Positions 55,914-64,000 of a DNA stretch of 64,000 nucleotides are shown piece after piece. The DNA is taken from the NCBI RefSeq assembly GCF_010729105.1, contig NZ_AP022573.1:806001-870000 (forward strand), in the 5' to 3' direction. The notes beneath the pieces were generated by a model. It was not told the DNA's origin. It ran no database searches and saw only the letters and a list, made by a program, of their open reading frames with translations. Origin of the DNA: Mycobacterium saskatchewanense (GTDB lineage: Bacteria; Actinomycetota; Actinomycetes; Mycobacteriales; Mycobacteriaceae). Position 1 is the stretch's first letter, and each line of letters begins with the position of its first letter. A program made the translations under genes and the position numbers.

Positions 55914-57077
55914 ATGGCGAAACTCAGGTTCGGATACTTCATCGCCCCGTTTCATCGCGCGGGCACCAACCCCACTCTCGCCCTGCAGCGCGACCTGGAA
56001 TTCATCGAACACCTCGACGCCCTCGGCTTCGACGAAGTGTGGTTGGGCGAGCACCACTCGGCGGGCAGCGAGATCATCAGCTCGCCGGAGGTCTTCATCG
56101 CCGCCGCGGCGCAGCGCGCCAAGCGGATCCGGTTCGGAACCGGAGTCATCTCGCTCGCATATCACAACCCGCTGTGGGTCGCCGACCGGCTGATGCTGCT
56201 CGACCACCTCACCCACGGTCGGGTGATCGGCGGGATGGGTCCCGGCTCGTTACCCACCGACTCGGCGATGATCGGGTTGACCCCCACCGACACCCGCGAA
56301 CTCCTCGAGACGAACCTCGACATCGTCGTCCGCCTGCTCGCCGGGGAAACCGTCTCGGCGAAAACCGCCACGCACCAGCTGTTCGACGCGAAGTTGCAGC
56401 TGGCCCCGTACTCCGACGGCGGCATCCCGCTCGCGGTTGCGGCGGTCGCCTCGCCCACCGGCGCGCGGCTGGCCGGCAAGCACGGGATCGGCCTGCTGTC
56501 GATCGGGGCGACACTGACGGTCGAGGGGTTCAACGCGCTGTCCTACCACTGGGACATCGTCGAGGAACGCGCGGCGGCCTTCGGCAGCCGGGTGGACCGC
56601 AAGCACTGGAGCCTAGTCGGGTTGTTCCATTTGGCGGAGACCGAAGAGCAGGCCCGTGAAGAGGTGAAGTTCGGCATCGAGCCCTGGTTCCGCTACTTCC
56701 AGAAGGTGGCCGCCTTCCCGCAGATGACCATGCCGGGCGAGCAACTCGACGAGATGATCGATGTCATCAACGAGAACGGGGCCGGCGTGATCGGCACGCC
56801 CGAACGGGCGCGGGCCCAGGTGCAGCGGCTCTGGGATCAATCCGGCGGGTTTGGCTGCATGCTGCAGATGGGACACGAGTGGGCCAACCCGGCCGCCACC
56901 AAGCGGTCCGCGGAATTGTTCGCCGCCGAGGTGATGCCGCACTTCCAGGGGCAGGCGCAGCCGACGCTGGACGCTGCCGCCCGCGCGGGTCAGGCCCGCG
57001 AAGGCCTCGCGCAATCGCAGCTGGACGCGGTGGCCCACATGACCAAGAAGTATCAGGACGAGGTCAGTTCGACGTAG
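55914..57077 (+). CDS. LLM-class flavin-dependent monooxygenase
   Basis: A 387-residue luciferase-like enzyme: KLRFGYFIAPFHRAGTNPTLALQRDLEFIEHLDALGFDEVWLGEHHSAGSEI at the N-terminus, RFGTGVISLAYHNPLWVADRLMLLDHLTHGR in the barrel, and VAAVASPTGARLAGKHGIGLLSIG. It resembles limonene/alkane-type FMNH2- or F420-dependent monooxygenases; the cofactor is not certain. ATG 55914 is chosen. It converges on the FAD monooxygenase with a 14-bp overlap. Confidence 0.88.
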   Translation: MAKLRFGYFIAPFHRAGTNPTLALQRDLEFIEHLDALGFDEVWLGEHHSAGSEIISSPEVFIAAAAQRAKRIRFGTGVISLAYHNPLWVADRLMLLDHLTHGRVIGGMGPGSLPTDSAMIGLTPTDTRELLETNLDIVVRLLAGETVSAKTATHQLFDAKLQLAPYSDGGIPLAVAAVASPTGARLAGKHGIGLLSIGATLTVEGFNALSYHWDIVEERAAAFGSRVDRKHWSLVGLFHLAETEEQAREEVKFGIEPWFRYFQKVAAFPQMTMPGEQLDEMIDVINENGAGVIGTPERARAQVQRLWDQSGGFGCMLQMGHEWANPAATKRSAELFAAEVMPHFQGQAQPTLDAAARAGQAREGLAQSQLDAVAHMTKKYQDEVSST

Positions 57078-58641
57078 CGGTTCTTCCGATGCCGAACCAT
57101 CGCGCGAGAGCGGCACGCAGCTCCCGCAATTCGTCCGCATCGGGCGTGGCCGCCGACGTTGCCCACGCCACGTAACCGTCGGGGCGCACCAGCACGGCGG
57201 TCGCGGCGATCTCCCCGACGGCGCGACCCGTGGCGACCGTCAACTGGTCGCCGGGGACCGCGGCCGCCACGGTCGCGCCCTCGGTGAGGTCGACGAGGAG
57301 CGGCCGCCCGCTGCGGGCGAGTTCGGCGATCCGCCGCGTGCCGTCGACGGTCCCGACCCCGAAGTCGGGCACCCAGTAGCCGACCAGCGGATGGCCGAAT
57401 GGCCCGGCGCCGTAGCGGTTTTCGGCCCCCGAGATCAGGTCTCCGAGGCGGCGGGCGATGTTCGGATCGGTGACCAGCTCGGAGAACAGTTGGCGCAGGG
57501 CGGTGACCTCGGGTCCGGGCCGGACGAGCGCGAGCTGGGCCCGACTGTGCATGATGACGCGCTCCGCGGCGGGCCGGCGCTCGGCCTCGTAGCTGTCGAG
57601 TAGGGTCGGCGCGACGCGGCCGTTGAGGACCACGGCGAGTTTCCAGCCGAGGTTCACCGCGTCCTGCAGACCCAGGTTGAGTCCCGGCCCGCCCATGGGG
57701 GAATGGACGTGGGCCGCGTCGCCGACGAGGATGACCCGGCCCAGCTGGTAGCGGGACGCGATACGTGAGTTGATCCCGGAGAACCGACGCAGGTCCAGGG
57801 GGGTGTCCGGATATGCCGGTCGCAGCGGCACGTCGGCGCCCAGGACCCGTTTGACGCTGACCTCCAGCTCGGCGAGGCTCATGGGCTCGAAGTGGACGTC
57901 ATCGTCGCGGGGGTACTCGCGCGGCGCGTCGTCCAACTCGAAGACGATCATCGCCGCACGTCCCCCGAGAGCGCCGTAAGCGACGACGCCATGATCGGCC
58001 CGGTGAAACTGCAGCGGCGGGATGTGGCCGTACCCGGGGATGTCCAGACCGCCCCTGAGCGGGTCGACCCAGTCCTGCGGCGGCAGGACGTCGAATCCCA
58101 TCCGCACGACGACGTCGTGCGACGACATCCCGGGAAAATCGATGCCCGCCAGCTTCCGGGTCGCGCTCCGGCCACCGTCGGCCCCGACCAGATACTCGGC
58201 GTCCAGATCGTAGGCCCCGTCCGGGCCCGCGACGTGCACGGTGACGCCGCCGGCGTGCTGGTCGAAGCCGGTCATGGCGTGGCCCCAGCGGATGTCGGCC
58301 CCGTGCTCGGCTGCGCGGTCGGCGAGCACCCGAACCAGTGTGGGCTGTTGCACCGGCAGGAGGAACAGCTGCGGATCGGGCACCAGCGTGAGATCCAACG
58401 GGAACGCCGCGAACATCGCGCGCGGATTGAGCCGAGGCGGCTCGGTTGTCTCGGCGAGCGTGCCGTAGAGGCCGCGGTGGTCCAAAATCCGAACCCCTTG
58501 ACCGATAACGCCGTTGGCCCGCCGCTCCGGATTCGGACCCGGCATCGGATCCAGCACCACGGGCTTGATCCCGCCCAACCCCAGCTCCCCGGCGAGCATC
58601 AACCCGTTCGGACCCGCGCCCGCCACTACGACGTCAACCAC
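57064..58641 (-). CDS. FAD-dependent aromatic-ring monooxygenase (PHBH-like)
   Basis: A 525-residue class A flavin monooxygenase. GxGxxG is VVVAGAGPNGLMLAGELG, the second FAD motif is YLVGADGGRSATRKLAG (DG fingerprint), and the third is VILVGDAAHVHSPMGGPGLN. A C-terminal thioredoxin-like domain follows. Homologs hydroxylate phenols, polyketides or rifamycin-like antibiotics. The substrate is unknown; the 3' overlap with the LLM gene is only a convergent junction. Confidence 0.9.
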   Translation of the reverse strand: MVDVVVAGAGPNGLMLAGELGLGGIKPVVLDPMPGPNPERRANGVIGQGVRILDHRGLYGTLAETTEPPRLNPRAMFAAFPLDLTLVPDPQLFLLPVQQPTLVRVLADRAAEHGADIRWGHAMTGFDQHAGGVTVHVAGPDGAYDLDAEYLVGADGGRSATRKLAGIDFPGMSSHDVVVRMGFDVLPPQDWVDPLRGGLDIPGYGHIPPLQFHRADHGVVAYGALGGRAAMIVFELDDAPREYPRDDDVHFEPMSLAELEVSVKRVLGADVPLRPAYPDTPLDLRRFSGINSRIASRYQLGRVILVGDAAHVHSPMGGPGLNLGLQDAVNLGWKLAVVLNGRVAPTLLDSYEAERRPAAERVIMHSRAQLALVRPGPEVTALRQLFSELVTDPNIARRLGDLISGAENRYGAGPFGHPLVGYWVPDFGVGTVDGTRRIAELARSGRPLLVDLTEGATVAAAVPGDQLTVATGRAVGEIAATAVLVRPDGYVAWATSAATPDADELRELRAALARWFGIGRTATSN

Positions 58642-58729
58642 TTAGCCCAGCTTAAGGACTTCGGGGGCGGCCCGCCAACGGACCCGGGCCTACTGACATT
58701 GAAAGGGCTTGGCAGCCAACCGGTCTGCG

Positions 58730-59188
58730 CTATCGCCCCGACTCGCGCTCGGCCGCCTTCACCAGCCGGCCCGCGAAGTACCGCACCGCGCCACCCAGCG
58801 CCGCCTGGAACGCAGGGCCGGTCCCGGGAACCCTCTCGACGAACGAGCCGGTCCAGCGGATGTCCGTGCCGCCCGCGAGGTTGGGGGTGAAGACCACCTC
58901 GGCGAAGTAGTCGTCGACCGGGGTGCGGCCGACCATCTTGTAGGCGTGGCGGCGATCCTTCTCGTACGCGACGGTCTCCTCCTGCACGAGGACGGGCCAC
59001 ATCCCGAGCTTGCGGATCGCGCCCACCCCGTCGGGCGGGGGGTCGCCCTGGCGGGCCCAGCTGGATTGCACCACGATCGGCTTTCCCCACTTCGACCAGT
59101 TCGCCCCGTCGGCCACGAGCCGGAACAGCGTCGCCGCCGGCGCGGCGCTGGTGCGGTTGATCTCGAACGAGAATTTCCGGCCCGACAT
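58730..59188 (-). CDS. SRPBCC family protein
   Basis: A 152-residue START-like protein: RKFSFEINRTSAAPAATLFRLVADGANWSKWGKP at the N-terminus and WTGSFVERVPGTGPAFQAALGGAVRYFAGRL near the C-terminus. It is one of five SRPBCC genes in this window. The ligand is unknown. It stands between the FAD monooxygenase and the fatty acid transporter on the minus strand. Confidence 0.82.
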   Translation of the reverse strand: MSGRKFSFEINRTSAAPAATLFRLVADGANWSKWGKPIVVQSSWARQGDPPPDGVGAIRKLGMWPVLVQEETVAYEKDRRHAYKMVGRTPVDDYFAEVVFTPNLAGGTDIRWTGSFVERVPGTGPAFQAALGGAVRYFAGRLVKAAERESGR

Positions 59189-59293
59189 GCCCGCCTCCCG
59201 GTGATAACGGCTCGCGGCCGCTGACTGGAACTGGCGCGTACGCTACCTCCCGCCGGCGCGGGCACGCCGTCGGGCTCGTCCGGGCGGGCCCGC

Positions 59294-59449
59294 TCACCGG
59301 CGGCCGCCGGCCATCAGGCCCACGGCGGTGCGGCCGCCCCCGACGTCGATGTTGTCCTTCACGGCGACGAGCCGGCCGGCCTCGGCGATCTTGCGGTAGG
59401 CGGCCCCGACCCGCGCGACGGGTGACGGGGCCACGCCGTTGCCCGTCAC
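59294..59449 (-). CDS. 51-residue ORF coupled to atoE
   Basis: A GTG-initiated frame of 51 residues starts inside the end of the AtoE-like gene (GTGA overlap). It contains LVAVKDNIDVGGGRTAVG, which recalls the VxVKDNIDV entry segment of amidase-signature enzymes, and ends GLMAGGRR. I do not recognise a full family. It could be a real small gene, a remnant of an amidase, or chance. Confidence 0.4.
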   Translation of the reverse strand: MTGNGVAPSPVARVGAAYRKIAEAGRLVAVKDNIDVGGGRTAVGLMAGGRR

Positions 59450-60852
59450 AGGAAGTGGGGTGCGAGTAGGACCGCAGTGCTGGACACCGCGAAGCCGATC
59501 AGAAAGGCGATGACGGTGAATCCCATCACCTGGCGGACATTGAGCTTCGCGATGGCGAGAACCGGCAGTAGCCAGAAAGGCTGAATCATGTTGGCGACCG
59601 CCTCCCCGTCGCCGACGGACATCGAGATCAGCCCGAGGTAGGTGGGCGAATGTTGACCGATCGCCAGCGCCGAATCGACGGCGATGGGGCCCTGCACCGC
59701 CCAGTGTCCGCCGCCCGACGGCACGAATAGGGAGATCACCACCGAGCCGAGGAACGTCAGGAAGGGGAGCGTGTACTGATCGGCTCCGCGCACCAGCGCC
59801 TCGGCGAGAACCGCCTGCAGCGCCTTTCCCGAGCCCGCGGGCAGGTACCCCAACAGCCCGACGATGCCGCCGTACAACGGGTATTGCAGCAGCAGGGGCC
59901 CGGACACCTTCGCCGCGCCGGAGAACGCGCGGATGAAGCGGATCGGCGTGCCGTGCAGCAACGCGCTGGTGACCGTGAACAGCATGATCATCGACGAGAT
60001 GTTCAGCGCGAAGCCGCTCAGCACGAAGTAGGTGATCCCGGCCGCGAATACGACGACGTTGAGGATCCAGAGGTTCTCCAGCCACTCCGCGAACGTCCGC
60101 TTGCCGGTGGGCGCCGGCGGTTCGGGTTCCTCGTCGAAGACCGCCGGATCGGGTTGCAGGACCTCCTTGGGTTCCATGCGCCAGATCGCGATGCCGACGA
60201 GCACGATCACGGCGATGACGGCCATCCAGTTGTAGGGCTGAAAGACGGTCAGGCTCAGCGGGACCGTCATGCCGGTGATCTTGTGGATCACGTTGATCGG
60301 GCTGGTGCCGTCGGTGTTGGCCAGCGCGATCGACGACGACAGACCCTGCGTCCAGACGATGTAGCCCATGAACCCGGTCGCGGTCAGGTAGCCGAAATGC
60401 GAGTCGGTGAAGCGTTTGGCGACCTGGCGCGCCAGCAGTGCGCCCGCCACCAGGCCGAGTCCCCAGTTCAGCAGCGAAAGCGCGGCGCTGACCCCGAAGC
60501 ACAACAAGGCCCCCTGCACTTGGTTCTTGGGCTTGCCGGCGACATGGACGATGCCCCGCTTCACCGCGGGCGCCTCGGCGAGCGTGTACCCCGTCACCAG
60601 GATGAGCACCATCTGGAAGGCGAAGGTGAAGATGTTCTGCGGCCCCCACACCCCGCCGTACCACGCCTTGAGCACGCCGGTGGGCGTCGCGCCCCGGACC
60701 AGCAGCGCGACGAGGGCGACGACGATCGCCGTGAGGATGACCGCGAACAGGTACGGGTCCGGCATGAAGCGTTCGACATACCGGACGCATACGGAGGTCA
60801 GGGCCTGGACGAAGCCGCGACGTTCGACCCGCCGCTCCGCTGTCGCCGTCAT
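59446..60852 (-). CDS. atoE: Short-chain fatty acid transporter (AtoE family)
   Basis: A 468-residue membrane carrier with about 12 helices. Typical AtoE segments are VWGPQNIFTFAFQMVLILVTGYTLAEAP, ALSLLNWGLGLVAGALLAR, and GDGEAVANMIQPFWLLPVLAI near the C-terminus. It probably imports acetoacetate, butyrate or similar acids. The ATG at 60852 (MTATAERRVERRGFVQAL) is chosen; a longer frame upstream has no family match. FadD31 starts 242 bp away on the other strand. Confidence 0.88.
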   Translation of the reverse strand: MTATAERRVERRGFVQALTSVCVRYVERFMPDPYLFAVILTAIVVALVALLVRGATPTGVLKAWYGGVWGPQNIFTFAFQMVLILVTGYTLAEAPAVKRGIVHVAGKPKNQVQGALLCFGVSAALSLLNWGLGLVAGALLARQVAKRFTDSHFGYLTATGFMGYIVWTQGLSSSIALANTDGTSPINVIHKITGMTVPLSLTVFQPYNWMAVIAVIVLVGIAIWRMEPKEVLQPDPAVFDEEPEPPAPTGKRTFAEWLENLWILNVVVFAAGITYFVLSGFALNISSMIMLFTVTSALLHGTPIRFIRAFSGAAKVSGPLLLQYPLYGGIVGLLGYLPAGSGKALQAVLAEALVRGADQYTLPFLTFLGSVVISLFVPSGGGHWAVQGPIAVDSALAIGQHSPTYLGLISMSVGDGEAVANMIQPFWLLPVLAIAKLNVRQVMGFTVIAFLIGFAVSSTAVLLAPHFL

Positions 60853-61094
60853 CGGTCTCCTTGGTTTCGTCGTTCGGATGGCGGTCCCACCGGACCGCCG
60901 AAGTCCCGACTCAGGCAACTCCAAACGTGTTGCCAAAAGGTGAATTCGGGAACGCTCGCGGTTGGTGACAATCACGATTGTCACGGCGACGGCAGGTTGG
61001 CCGGTGAGGATCGACACACGGGACACCGGACCCGCCGAGGTGGCGGCCCCGGGGAAGCCGGGTTCGCTGCTGCCCGCCACTTAGACTGCGCTCT

Positions 61095-62924
61095 ATGGAT
61101 CGGCAGAATTCGACGGCCGTCCCCGGCCTGCTTCAGATCGAGGACTGTGTAGACGCCAACGGTGGCGTCGCGCTGCCGCCGGGCGTCACGCTGATATCGC
61201 TGATCGACCGCAACATCGCCAACGTGGGCGAGGCCGTGGCGTATCGCTTCCTGGACTACAGCCGCGGGGTCGACGGGCAGGCCGCCGAGGTGACCTGGAC
61301 CCAGTTCGGTGCCCGATTGCAGGCGATCGGCGCGCGCGTGCAGCGGGTGGCGGACCGCGGCGAGCGGGTCGCGGTCCTCGCGCCCCAGGGCATCGACTAC
61401 GTCGCGGGCTTCTACGCCGCGATCAAGGCCGGCGCGATCGCCGTGCCGCTGTTCGCCCCGGAGCTGCCCGGGCACGCCGAACGCCTCGACACGGCGCTGC
61501 GCGATTCGGAGCCCACGGCGGTGCTCACGACGACGGCGGCACGCGACGGGGTGGAGAAGTTCCTGGCCACCCTGCCGACTGGGGCGCGGCCGGACGTCGT
61601 CGTCATCGACGAGATTCCCGATTCCGAGGGCGAACACTTCGCGCCGACCGAGCTGGGGATGGACGACGTCTCCCACCTGCAGTACACCTCGGGCTCGACG
61701 CGACCCCCGGTCGGCGTGGAGATCACGCACCGCGCGGTCGGCACCAACCTCGTGCAGATGATCCTGTCGATCGACCTGCTGGACCGCAACACCCACGGCG
61801 TCAGCTGGTTGCCCCTCTACCACGACATGGGGCTGTCGATGATCGGCTTTCCCGCGGTATACGGCGGGCATTCCACGCTGATGGCGCCGACCGCGTTCGT
61901 GCGCCGGCCGCTGCGGTGGATCCAGGCGCTGTCGGCCGGGTCGCGGCAGGGCCGCGTGGTCACCGCGGCGCCGAACTTCGCCTACGAGTGGGCCGCCCAG
62001 CGGGGCCTGCCCGGCCCCGGCGACGACATCGACCTGAGCAACGTGGTGATGATCATCGGGTCCGAGCCGGTCAGCATCGACGCGATCAATACGTTCACCC
62101 GGGCGTTCGGCGGTTACGGGCTGCCGCGCACGGCGTTCAAGCCGTCGTACGGCATCGCGGAGGCCACGTTGTTCGTGGCGACCATCGACCCGGCCGCGGT
62201 GCCGTCGGTCGTCCACCTCGACCGCGAGCAGTTGGGCGCCGGCCGCGCGGTGCCCGTCGCGGCCGAGGCCCCCAACGCAGTGGCGCAGGTGTCGTGCGGC
62301 CGGGTCGCGCGCAGCCTCTGGGCGGTGATCGTCGACCCCGACACCGAGACGGAACTGCCCGACGGCCGTGTCGGTGAGATCTGGCTGCAGGGCGACAACG
62401 TCGGCCGCGGCTACTGGGGCCTGCCGGAGGAGACGCAGCTGGCGTTCGGCGCGAAGCTGCAAGCGAGGCTCGAGCGGGGGAGCCACGCGGAGGGGTCGGC
62501 CGTCGCGCGCACCTGGCTGCGGACCGGGGATCTGGGCTTCTATCTCGACGGTCAGCTCTACGTGGCCGGCCGCGTCGCGGACCTGGTGACGATCGAGGGC
62601 CGCAACCACTACCCACAGGACATCGAGGCCACCGCGGCGCAGGCGTCACCGATGGTGCGGCGCGGCTACGTGACCGCGTTCACCGCGCCGACCGCCGCCG
62701 GCGAGGGCCTGGTCGTCGTCGCCGAGCGCGCGGCGGGCACCAGTCGCGACGACCCGGCGCCTGCGATCGAGGCGATCCGTGCCGCGGTGGCGGGGCGCCA
62801 CGGCGTGCCGGTCAGCGACGTCCTATTCCTGCCGGCCGGTGCCATCCCGCGCACCACCAGCGGCAAGCTCGCCCGACGGGCGTGCCGTGCCCAGTACCTC
62901 GCCGGCACGCTGGGCGTGCACTGA
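61095..62924 (+). CDS. fadD31: Fatty-acyl-AMP/CoA ligase FadD31
   Basis: A 609-residue adenylating enzyme of the FAAL branch. The AMP site is LQYTSGSTRPPVGVEITHRA, A5 is PSYGIAEATLFVATID, A7 is WLRTGDLGFYLDGQLYVAGR, and the C-terminal catalytic Lys region is IPRTTSGKLARRACR. FAAL enzymes pass fatty acyl-adenylates to polyketide synthases; no PKS is in this window. It corresponds to Rv1925, though the neighbours differ. Confidence 0.9.
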   Translation: MDRQNSTAVPGLLQIEDCVDANGGVALPPGVTLISLIDRNIANVGEAVAYRFLDYSRGVDGQAAEVTWTQFGARLQAIGARVQRVADRGERVAVLAPQGIDYVAGFYAAIKAGAIAVPLFAPELPGHAERLDTALRDSEPTAVLTTTAARDGVEKFLATLPTGARPDVVVIDEIPDSEGEHFAPTELGMDDVSHLQYTSGSTRPPVGVEITHRAVGTNLVQMILSIDLLDRNTHGVSWLPLYHDMGLSMIGFPAVYGGHSTLMAPTAFVRRPLRWIQALSAGSRQGRVVTAAPNFAYEWAAQRGLPGPGDDIDLSNVVMIIGSEPVSIDAINTFTRAFGGYGLPRTAFKPSYGIAEATLFVATIDPAAVPSVVHLDREQLGAGRAVPVAAEAPNAVAQVSCGRVARSLWAVIVDPDTETELPDGRVGEIWLQGDNVGRGYWGLPEETQLAFGAKLQARLERGSHAEGSAVARTWLRTGDLGFYLDGQLYVAGRVADLVTIEGRNHYPQDIEATAAQASPMVRRGYVTAFTAPTAAGEGLVVVAERAAGTSRDDPAPAIEAIRAAVAGRHGVPVSDVLFLPAGAIPRTTSGKLARRACRAQYLAGTLGVH

Positions 62925-62935
62925 GCTCCCGGGGG

Positions 62936-63001
62936 GCGCCGAGCGTGGGCCCTGCGCACGCGATACGCCCGGCATTCCTACGCAGGCCCCACGCTCGGCG
63001 C
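62936..63001. terminator. Large inverted repeat downstream of fadD31
   Basis: A 21-bp left arm (62936-62956) and right arm (62981-63001) match at 20 of 21 positions, with a 24-nt loop. Core: GCGCCGAGCGTGGG. It starts 12 bp after the fadD31 stop. It could be a terminator, a dispersed mycobacterial repeat, or both. Confidence 0.75.
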
Positions 63002-63036
63002 GGCGGATCTCGCGCCGGTGATGGCATCCTGGCCGT

Positions 63037-63702
63037 ATGGGCCTGGTGTTCCGCTTGCTCGAGCTACTGATCGTGCTCCTGCCGCTGGCGGGTGTGATCA
63101 TGGCAGCGGTGAAGGCGTTCGCCACTCACCGGCGGCGCGCCGACGAGCCGGACCGGCTCGATCCCCCGCAGGTTGCCGACACCCCGCGCCCCGCCAACAA
63201 CCAGGCGGCGCAATGGAGGTCGCTGCGGCGGGTCATCGAGGAGCACAGCCGCACCGACGCGCGGTGGCTCGACTACGAGCTCGATGTCGCCAAGCTGCTC
63301 GACTTTCCGCTCATGACCGACATGCGCGACCCCCTCACGATCGCCTTTCACAAGGCCAAGCTGCGAGCCGACTTCCTGCGTCCCGTCAAAGCCGAGGACC
63401 TCGTCGACGACCCGGAGTCCGCCGCGCAGTATCGGACGGCAGTGGAGGACTACGTGACCGCGTTCACCGTCGCCGAGTCCGAAGCGGTCCGCCGGCGCCG
63501 CAACGACTTCTCCCGGGCGGATCAGCAGCGGATTGCACGCGCCCAGAGCCTCTTGCGGGTGGCATCGGATTCCGCGGCGGCGCCCCAGGAACGTCAGAGT
63601 GCGTACGACCGGGCCCGCAAGGAACTCGAGGGGCTCGTCGTTCTGCCGGCCACCACCCAGGCCGGCATCGAGCGGGGGATCTTTGGCGAACTGGAAGGCT
63701 AG
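63037..63702 (+). CDS. Membrane-anchored coiled protein of unknown function
   Basis: A 221-residue protein with an N-terminal helix (GLVFRLLELLIVLLPLAGVI) and a charged helical body: RRVIEEHSRTDARWLDYELDV, FTVAESEAVRRRRNDFSRADQQRIARAQSLL and ATTQAGIERGIFGELEG. Glutamate- and arginine-rich heptads suggest coiled coil. No function is known to me. It precedes the DUF2071 gene by 33 nt. Confidence 0.75.
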   Translation: MGLVFRLLELLIVLLPLAGVIMAAVKAFATHRRRADEPDRLDPPQVADTPRPANNQAAQWRSLRRVIEEHSRTDARWLDYELDVAKLLDFPLMTDMRDPLTIAFHKAKLRADFLRPVKAEDLVDDPESAAQYRTAVEDYVTAFTVAESEAVRRRRNDFSRADQQRIARAQSLLRVASDSAAAPQERQSAYDRARKELEGLVVLPATTQAGIERGIFGELEG

Positions 63703-63735
63703 GTGTGCCGCCGGGTGAACTGCCACCATGAGCGG

Positions 63736-64000
63736 GTGACCGGCGCGGCACCCAGCGACCCCAGCGGGGAACCCCTGCTCGCGGGATACCCCGTCACCGC
63801 CCCGCCTCTTCCCGGTCCCACGACCTTCGACCAGCGCTGGTGCGACGTGACCTTCGTCCACTGGCCGGTGCGGCCCGAGAGCGTCGAGGACCTGTTCCCG
63901 CCGGGGACCCGGCCCGACGTCTTCGCCGGCGCCACGTATGTCGGGTTGGTCCCGTTCGCGATGAGGAGCACCAAAGTCGGCTCGGCGGTGGGGATTCCGT
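63736..64000 (+). CDS. DUF2071 (YqjF-like) family protein, N-terminal part
   Basis: From GTG 63736 the frame runs off the right edge. It reads TFDQRWCDVTFVHWPVRPESVEDLFPPGTRPDVFAG and TYVGLVPFAMR, the DUF2071 signature. The M. tuberculosis counterpart is probably Rv1927. The function is unknown. The nearby ATG at 63728 is out of frame and stops at once. Confidence 0.8.
   Translation, partial: MTGAAPSDPSGEPLLAGYPVTAPPLPGPTTFDQRWCDVTFVHWPVRPESVEDLFPPGTRPDVFAGATYVGLVPFAMRSTKVGSAVGIP

Noticed and set aside
52748..55942. A 1064-codon minus-strand frame across aceA and the lipoprotein gene
   Set aside because: It is the shadow of aceA; no domain is visible and its Pro-rich part is the complement of the Gly repeats.

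Overview
The window is about 69% GC, codes on both strands and reads as a slow-growing Mycobacterium chromosome, most like the Mycobacterium avium complex or a close relative. Gene order follows the Rv1872c-Rv1927 region of M. tuberculosis: lldD2, Rv1873, Rv1874, Rv1875, bfrA, Rv1877, glnA3, Rv1879, cyp140, lppE, Rv1882c, Rv1883c, rpfC, the secreted chorismate mutase, fbpB, Rv1887, a methyltransferase, a YceI protein, Rv1891-Rv1898, cinA, nanT, Rv1903, aao, Rv1906c, furA, lppC, fadB5, Rv1913, aceA, fadD31, Rv1927. Assignments rest on recognised protein families and remembered synteny; no database search was run.

Layout. Bases 1-5.3 kb hold lldD2 (partial), a DUF1810 gene and an inserted block of GH13 amylase, ahpD, ahpC and an intact divergent oxyR, followed by the Rv1874/Rv1875 pair. 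Bases 5.4-18 kb hold a crotonase, a bfd-like ferredoxin gene divergent from bfrA across tandem IdeR-box-like sites, an efflux pump, glnA3 with an amidohydrolase, an acyltransferase/SRPBCC pair, and a feoA-feoB-NifU-like operon behind another IdeR-like box. Bases 18-26 kb are the cyp140-lppE-SDR-SRPBCC-rpfC-chorismate mutase-Ag85B segment. Bases 26-33 kb hold a CYP125-like P450 operon and a nitronate monooxygenase, each with a KstR-like site, then broken PE/PE_PGRS fragments. Bases 33-45 kb hold a Baeyer-Villiger monooxygenase with an alcohol dehydrogenase, a methyltransferase/HAD pair, dtd, cinA, nanT, aao and a secreted protein. Bases 45-64 kb hold furA without katG, a redox/tautomerase cluster, fadB5, an unsplit aceA2, a Gly-rich lipoprotein, flavin enzymes, a fatty acid transporter, fadD31 and a DUF2071 gene that runs off the end.

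How the genes fit together. Three themes recur. The first is iron and oxidative stress: bfd/bfrA, feoAB, furA, oxyR-ahpCD. The second is lipid and sterol metabolism: the CYP125-like gene, ADHs, BVMO, FadD31, AceA2, Ag85B. The third is cell-wall and secreted factors: RpfC, Ag85B, lipoproteins. The most striking rearrangement is the absence of katG and Rv1907c beside furA, with FurA carrying an unusual C-terminal extension of about 100 residues, while oxyR, a pseudogene in M. tuberculosis, is intact. No tRNA, rRNA, CRISPR array, prophage or insertion sequence was seen.
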